Source of the DNA: Misgurnus anguillicaudatus
Lineage: Eukaryota > Chordata > Actinopteri > Cypriniformes > Cobitidae
Reading direction: 5' to 3'
Assembly (NCBI RefSeq): GCF_027580225.2
Contig: NC_073352.2
Location: 32,220,501-32,284,500 of the forward strand
Length of the DNA: 64,000 bases
Below are positions 63,558 to 64,000 of this stretch, piece after piece. The position numbers were made by a program, and so were the translations under genes. Below the pieces are notes generated by a model. It saw only the letters and a list, made by a program, of their open reading frames with translations, had not been told where the DNA came from and did no database searches. Position 1 is the stretch's first letter, and each line of letters begins with the position of its first letter.

Positions 63558-64000
63558 TATTATCATGGTTTTGTTTAAATGAGATGGAAATGTTCAAAAA
63601 GAACTGATAAACACACTGAAAACATTTAAAGAAGTTTTAATTTTTTTAAATCACAATTTAATATTTTATGTCCCTGAAATTATTTCTGTGGTAAAAAAAT
63701 AAACAAATCTGGGGTGCGTTTCCCGATAACGTTGACTCTTAGCGCGCTACGAAGACTCTTAAGTTAAACCTTAACTACAGGTTTACATTTTCTAGGCGTG
63801 TTTCCCGAACTGTACCTTAGCGGGTTTCTTAAGGTATACTTTCTTACGTACAACGTTACCAGGTGCTGTCCATGGCGATGGTGCTGAATAGGTTGATATC
63901 GATTGCTCGACAATCAATTATTCACTTAATGTAATAGGTACTTTGCGGCGTTATGAGAGAGCGATGTTATTTATTATAAAACGGTTAGTTCCAATCCTTG

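Larger units (their letters stand above)
57751..64000. other. col23a1 5' intron, no exon seen
   Basis: No Gly-X-Y exon was found. Contents: unassigned higher-complexity sequence 58360-58960, palindromic GATTAATCT-type MITE about 59325-59646, TTAA MITE 61531-61918, CACTG MITEs 61958 and 63178, and a GTTTCCCGA-type repeat from about 63712 to the end. Confidence 0.5.

Noticed and set aside
1..64000. CRISPR arrays, operons, phage or plasmid functions
   Set aside because: Direct repeats seen are microsatellites or transposons; intron-containing vertebrate genes rule out a prokaryotic reading.

Overview
The window looks like vertebrate, specifically teleost and probably cypriniform, genomic DNA. 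Small exons with GT/AG introns encode recognisable vertebrate proteins. Nearly all of the rest is AT-rich intron and intergenic sequence packed with DNA-transposon miniatures (MITEs), tRNA-derived SINEs, an L2-like LINE tail and microsatellites. No prokaryotic features, CRISPR arrays or rRNA genes are visible. The genus is not determinable from what I can see.

Three protein-coding loci can be read. (1) Plus strand, about 3628-12449: the 3' two thirds of adam19 (meltrin-beta). Thirteen exons run from inside the metalloprotease domain through the disintegrin, cysteine-rich, EGF-like, transmembrane and proline-rich cytoplasmic regions; all exon phases agree. The prodomain and 5' exons lie to the left of the window. 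(2) Plus strand, about 14600-17213: a p33MONOX (KIAA1191)-like gene. Only its C-terminal exons are recognisable, and the conserved N-terminal two thirds could not be found, so it is a truncated paralog, a chimera or a decaying copy. (3) Minus strand, 57750 down to 18611: 24 exons of col23a1, the transmembrane collagen XXIII alpha-1 chain. They run from the first Gly-X-Y block to the C-terminal Cys-containing NC4 tail. The cytoplasmic, transmembrane and furin-site exons lie to the right of the window. Loci 2 and 3 converge tail to tail. From general knowledge, human ADAM19, KIAA1191 and COL23A1 are all on distal 5q, so the linkage fits old vertebrate synteny.

Most of the window is introns and repeats. 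Two miniature transposon classes can be defined from their ends. One begins AGG and ends CCT between duplicated TTAA sites (Kolobok/piggyBac type). The other begins CACTG (one copy CACAG) and ends CAGTG; ten copies are each bounded by an exact 2-bp duplication. Several insertions are nested up to three or four deep, for example 22455-24425, 28937-29972, 32340-33715 and 37290-38390. A composite array of direct and inverted repeats fills 33715-35725.

The observations most worth checking are: a GG (not GT) splice donor in col23a1; a downstream exon that would extend collagen XXIII past its usual Trp-His-Lys end; a phase-0 candidate cassette exon at 43546-43617; the missing 5' half of the p33MONOX-like gene; and a nearly perfect hairpin with arms of about 100 bp at 55690-55918.
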